64,000 nt of DNA from positions 2,069,001 through 2,133,000 of the forward strand of contig CP069393.1 of the NCBI GenBank assembly GCA_016887505.1, in the 5' to 3' direction. Of this stretch, positions 62,402 through 64,000 are shown in pieces. The stretch comes from Clostridia bacterium. GTDB taxonomy: Bacteria > Bacillota > TC1 > UBA5767. The notes below the pieces were generated by a model. That model was not told where the DNA came from. It saw only the letters and a program-made list of their open reading frames with translations, and did not search any database. Each line of letters opens with the position of its first letter. Positions within the stretch are counted from its first letter, which is position 1. The position numbers and the translations under genes were made by a program.

Positions 62402-63040
62402 ATGAGTATTTTAGAGGAATTGGCAGAAGCTGTTGAATTGGGAAAACCTGATGAAGCAATTGCGAAAACACAAGAAGCGATTGAATTGAAGATGAGTCCT
62501 TTGGATATCATGAATAAAGGTTTGATCGTGGGCATGGACATCATAGCTGAAAAGTGGTCCAGAAATGAAGTCTTCATACCTGAAATCTTGGTAGCTGCTA
62601 TGGCCCTAACACAGTCGGTTGAGCTTTTAAAGCCCTTGCTATTGGATGGAGATGTGAAACCGGTGGGTAAGGCTGTAATTGGAACCGCCAAAGGTGATTT
62701 GCATGATATTGGTAAAAATCTGGTTAAGCTGATGATGACTTCTGCTGGATTTGAAATGATTGATTTGGGTACGGATGTTTCGGATGAGGATTTTGTGACG
62801 GCTGTCAAGGAAAATGGTGCGGACATTCTCATGATATCTGCCCTATTAACTACCACAATGACTTATCAGAAGTTAATCATAGAATCGTTAGAGAAGAGTG
62901 GTTTAAGAGATCAGGTTAAAGTAATGGTTGGTGGTGCTCCTGTATCGCAAGAATTTGCCGATGATGTAGGGGCGGATGGCTTTGCAGTAGATGCTGTGGC
63001 TGCGGTCAAGGTAGCAAAGAAATTGCTTTTAGCAAGTTAA
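62402..63040 (+). CDS. Corrinoid carrier protein, MttC/MtbC type (second)
   Basis: 212 residues, same architecture as the preceding protein: helical cap, then GDLHDIGKNLV with the cobalt-ligand His, SALLTTTM and VGGAPV. AAGGAGTG seven bases ahead sets ATG 62402. The two copies are clearly diverged, so they may serve different methyl donors. They are followed by a cobalamin riboswitch and a cobT-like gene. Confidence 0.92.
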   Translation: MSILEELAEAVELGKPDEAIAKTQEAIELKMSPLDIMNKGLIVGMDIIAEKWSRNEVFIPEILVAAMALTQSVELLKPLLLDGDVKPVGKAVIGTAKGDLHDIGKNLVKLMMTSAGFEMIDLGTDVSDEDFVTAVKENGADILMISALLTTTMTYQKLIIESLEKSGLRDQVKVMVGGAPVSQEFADDVGADGFAVDAVAAVKVAKKLLLAS

Positions 63041-63191
63041 TCTAAAAAAAATTGGTAGGGTGATTGTGGCATACTTGGTTTCTTGTATTTAGAAAAAATG
63101 ACAAAAGATATTTGTTATATAGATGGAGTCTTGTAAGGAATGTATATTGTGGGAAGAGTGGTTTCTTGCTACAATACTATTAAATGAATAG

Positions 63192-63344
63192 AGCCTTGGG
63201 TGCCCTGTAGGGGAGAATAAGGGAATCGGGTGTGAATCCCGAGCGGGCCCGCCACTGTAAAGACTGAGTCGTGTTCATGTGCCACTTCGTAAGAGGGAAG
63301 GCGAATGCGATGATGACGTTGAGCCAGGAGACCTGCCCAAGACG
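63192..63344 (+). ncRNA. Cobalamin (B12) riboswitch
   Basis: The conserved core is plain: GGGAATCGGGTGTGAATCCC, then GCGGGCCCGCCACTGTAA, and the B12-box segment GAGCCAGGAGACCTGCC. The closing stem CTTGGG (63195-63200) pairs with CCCAAG (63336-63341). It should bind adenosyl- or methylcobalamin and switch off the cobT-like gene downstream. Confidence 0.95.
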
Positions 63345-63390
63345 ACTTTGCTGATTTCGATAGCACGATCAGCTTAGGTGAGGATGATGG

Positions 63391-63424
63391 AAAATCCATG
63401 CCAGACTTGGTGTGGGTTTTTTTT
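63391..63424 (+). terminator. Riboswitch-controlled terminator
   Basis: AAAATCCATGCCA and TGGTGTGGGTTTT pair (with G-T pairs) around GACT, followed by T's. A competing stem GCTGAT/ATCAGC lies at about 63350-63374. It is the likely expression platform of the cobalamin riboswitch. Confidence 0.78.
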
Positions 63425-63495
63425 GTTGCCTGCATAGGTCTTCAAGCGTCTGCTTTCGAAGAAAAAACGTGAGCTCGAAGGAGCAAGGAGGAACT

Positions 63496-64000
63496 ATGGA
63501 ACTACTAACGAATACACTTGAAAAAATTCAAGATTTGGATCGTGATGCTATGGATCAGGCTAGAAAGCGCATGGATAATCTGATTAAGCCTATGCGTAGT
63601 TTGGGTAGACTAGAAGATTTGGCAATCCAGATTTCTGGTATTACGGGAAAATTGCATGCTGAGTTAGATGATAAGGCGATTATTGTTATGGCGGCCAGTA
63701 ATGGTATCTGTGAAGAAGGAGTAGCGGCGGCCCCTTCAGATGTAACCCTCCTGATGACGAATTTCATTGGTTCTGGCGTGAGTGGGGTGCGTGCAATATC
63801 AAAGACGGCTGGTATAGATGTAATTACCGTGGATATTGGTGTGGACGGTGATGTGAGTGAAAAAAGTGTATTGTGTAAAAAAGTGAAATCAGGTACAGAT
63901 AATATGGCCAAAGGTCCGGCGATGAGTCGTGAAGAAGCTGTGAGAGCAATAGAAATCGGTATTGAAATTGCTACAGAAGAAATTCAAAAGGGTCGAAAAA
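63496..64000 (+). CDS. cobT: CobT-like nicotinate-nucleotide-dimethylbenzimidazole phosphoribosyltransferase (partial)
   Basis: The first 168 residues, open at the window end. LGRLEDLAIQISGI and NMAKGPAMSREEA match CobT, which activates the lower-ligand base of cobalamin. AASNGICEEGVAAAP stands where typical CobT has ADHGV..EGVSA.P, so this is a divergent member. AAGGAGG supports ATG 63496. Cobalamin control by the riboswitch ahead fits the role. Confidence 0.85.
   Translation, partial: MELLTNTLEKIQDLDRDAMDQARKRMDNLIKPMRSLGRLEDLAIQISGITGKLHAELDDKAIIVMAASNGICEEGVAAAPSDVTLLMTNFIGSGVSGVRAISKTAGIDVITVDIGVDGDVSEKSVLCKKVKSGTDNMAKGPAMSREEAVRAIEIGIEIATEEIQKGRK

Noticed and set aside
63169-63435. 88-codon open frame on the - strand
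   Set aside because: It covers the cobalamin riboswitch and is explained by its conserved bases.

Overview
The window reads as chromosome of a low-GC, anaerobic, Gram-positive bacterium of the Clostridia. The evidence is the Firmicutes gene order radA-yacL-ispDF-gltX-cysS-mrnC-thyX-rlmB-yacP-sigH, strong GGAGG-type ribosome sites with frequent TTG/GTG starts, CarD, ThyX, a sporulation-type SigH, energy-coupling-factor (ECF) vitamin transporters, formate-tetrahydrofolate ligase and corrinoid proteins. Nearly all genes lie on the + strand. I name no species. I saw no transposase, phage gene or CRISPR array.

Region 1 (1-9063) looks catabolic. It holds the tail of a methenyl-H4MPT cyclohydrolase-like protein, a DadA-type flavin oxidoreductase, three metal amidohydrolases, an ECF transporter (T, A, A', and later S) and an AbgB-like M20 hydrolase. 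Together they suggest import and hydrolysis of a folate- or pterin-like molecule (inference). Region 2 (9250-15551) is housekeeping: ftsB-like, two tRNA-Met genes (initiator and elongator), tilS, ftsH, ndk and fhs. Region 3 (15658-24121) is a purine-type module: a LacI regulator with three operator-like sites, a molybdenum hydroxylase with iron-sulfur and Mo subunits but no FAD subunit, a nucleoside-type ABC transporter and an FMN reductase. Region 4 (24265-36816) is the conserved core: an ECF S component beside coaX, then dusB, radA, carD, yacL, a fused ispDF, gltX, cysS, mrnC, thyX, rlmB, yacP and sigH, followed by tRNA-Thr.

From about 37 kb the content is accessory. It starts with a MerR regulator fused to a zinc-ribbon/methyltransferase-like part, an AtzB/TrzN-like deaminase and a BMP-family lipoprotein. 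A double-cubane-cluster reductase-like protein (- strand) follows, and its ATP-dependent activase lies 6 kb away on the other side of a sugar-type ABC operon that contains a UroD/MtaA-like methyltransferase.

The most distinctive block is 49741-60198. It encodes a two-component system, two nearly identical small TatA proteins, TatC, a TatB-like protein, a Glu-rich lipoprotein, a ferredoxin, two paralogous FAD proteins (one with a twin-arginine signal, one without) and a NapH-like membrane iron-sulfur protein with two extracytoplasmic FMN-binding domains. Both flavoproteins carry low-complexity inserts where fumarate-reductase relatives have their capping domain. This looks like a self-contained, regulated, Tat-exported flavin reductase system of unknown substrate. 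The window closes with a PocR/AraC regulator, two corrinoid carrier proteins and a cobalamin riboswitch in front of a cobT-like gene that runs off the end.
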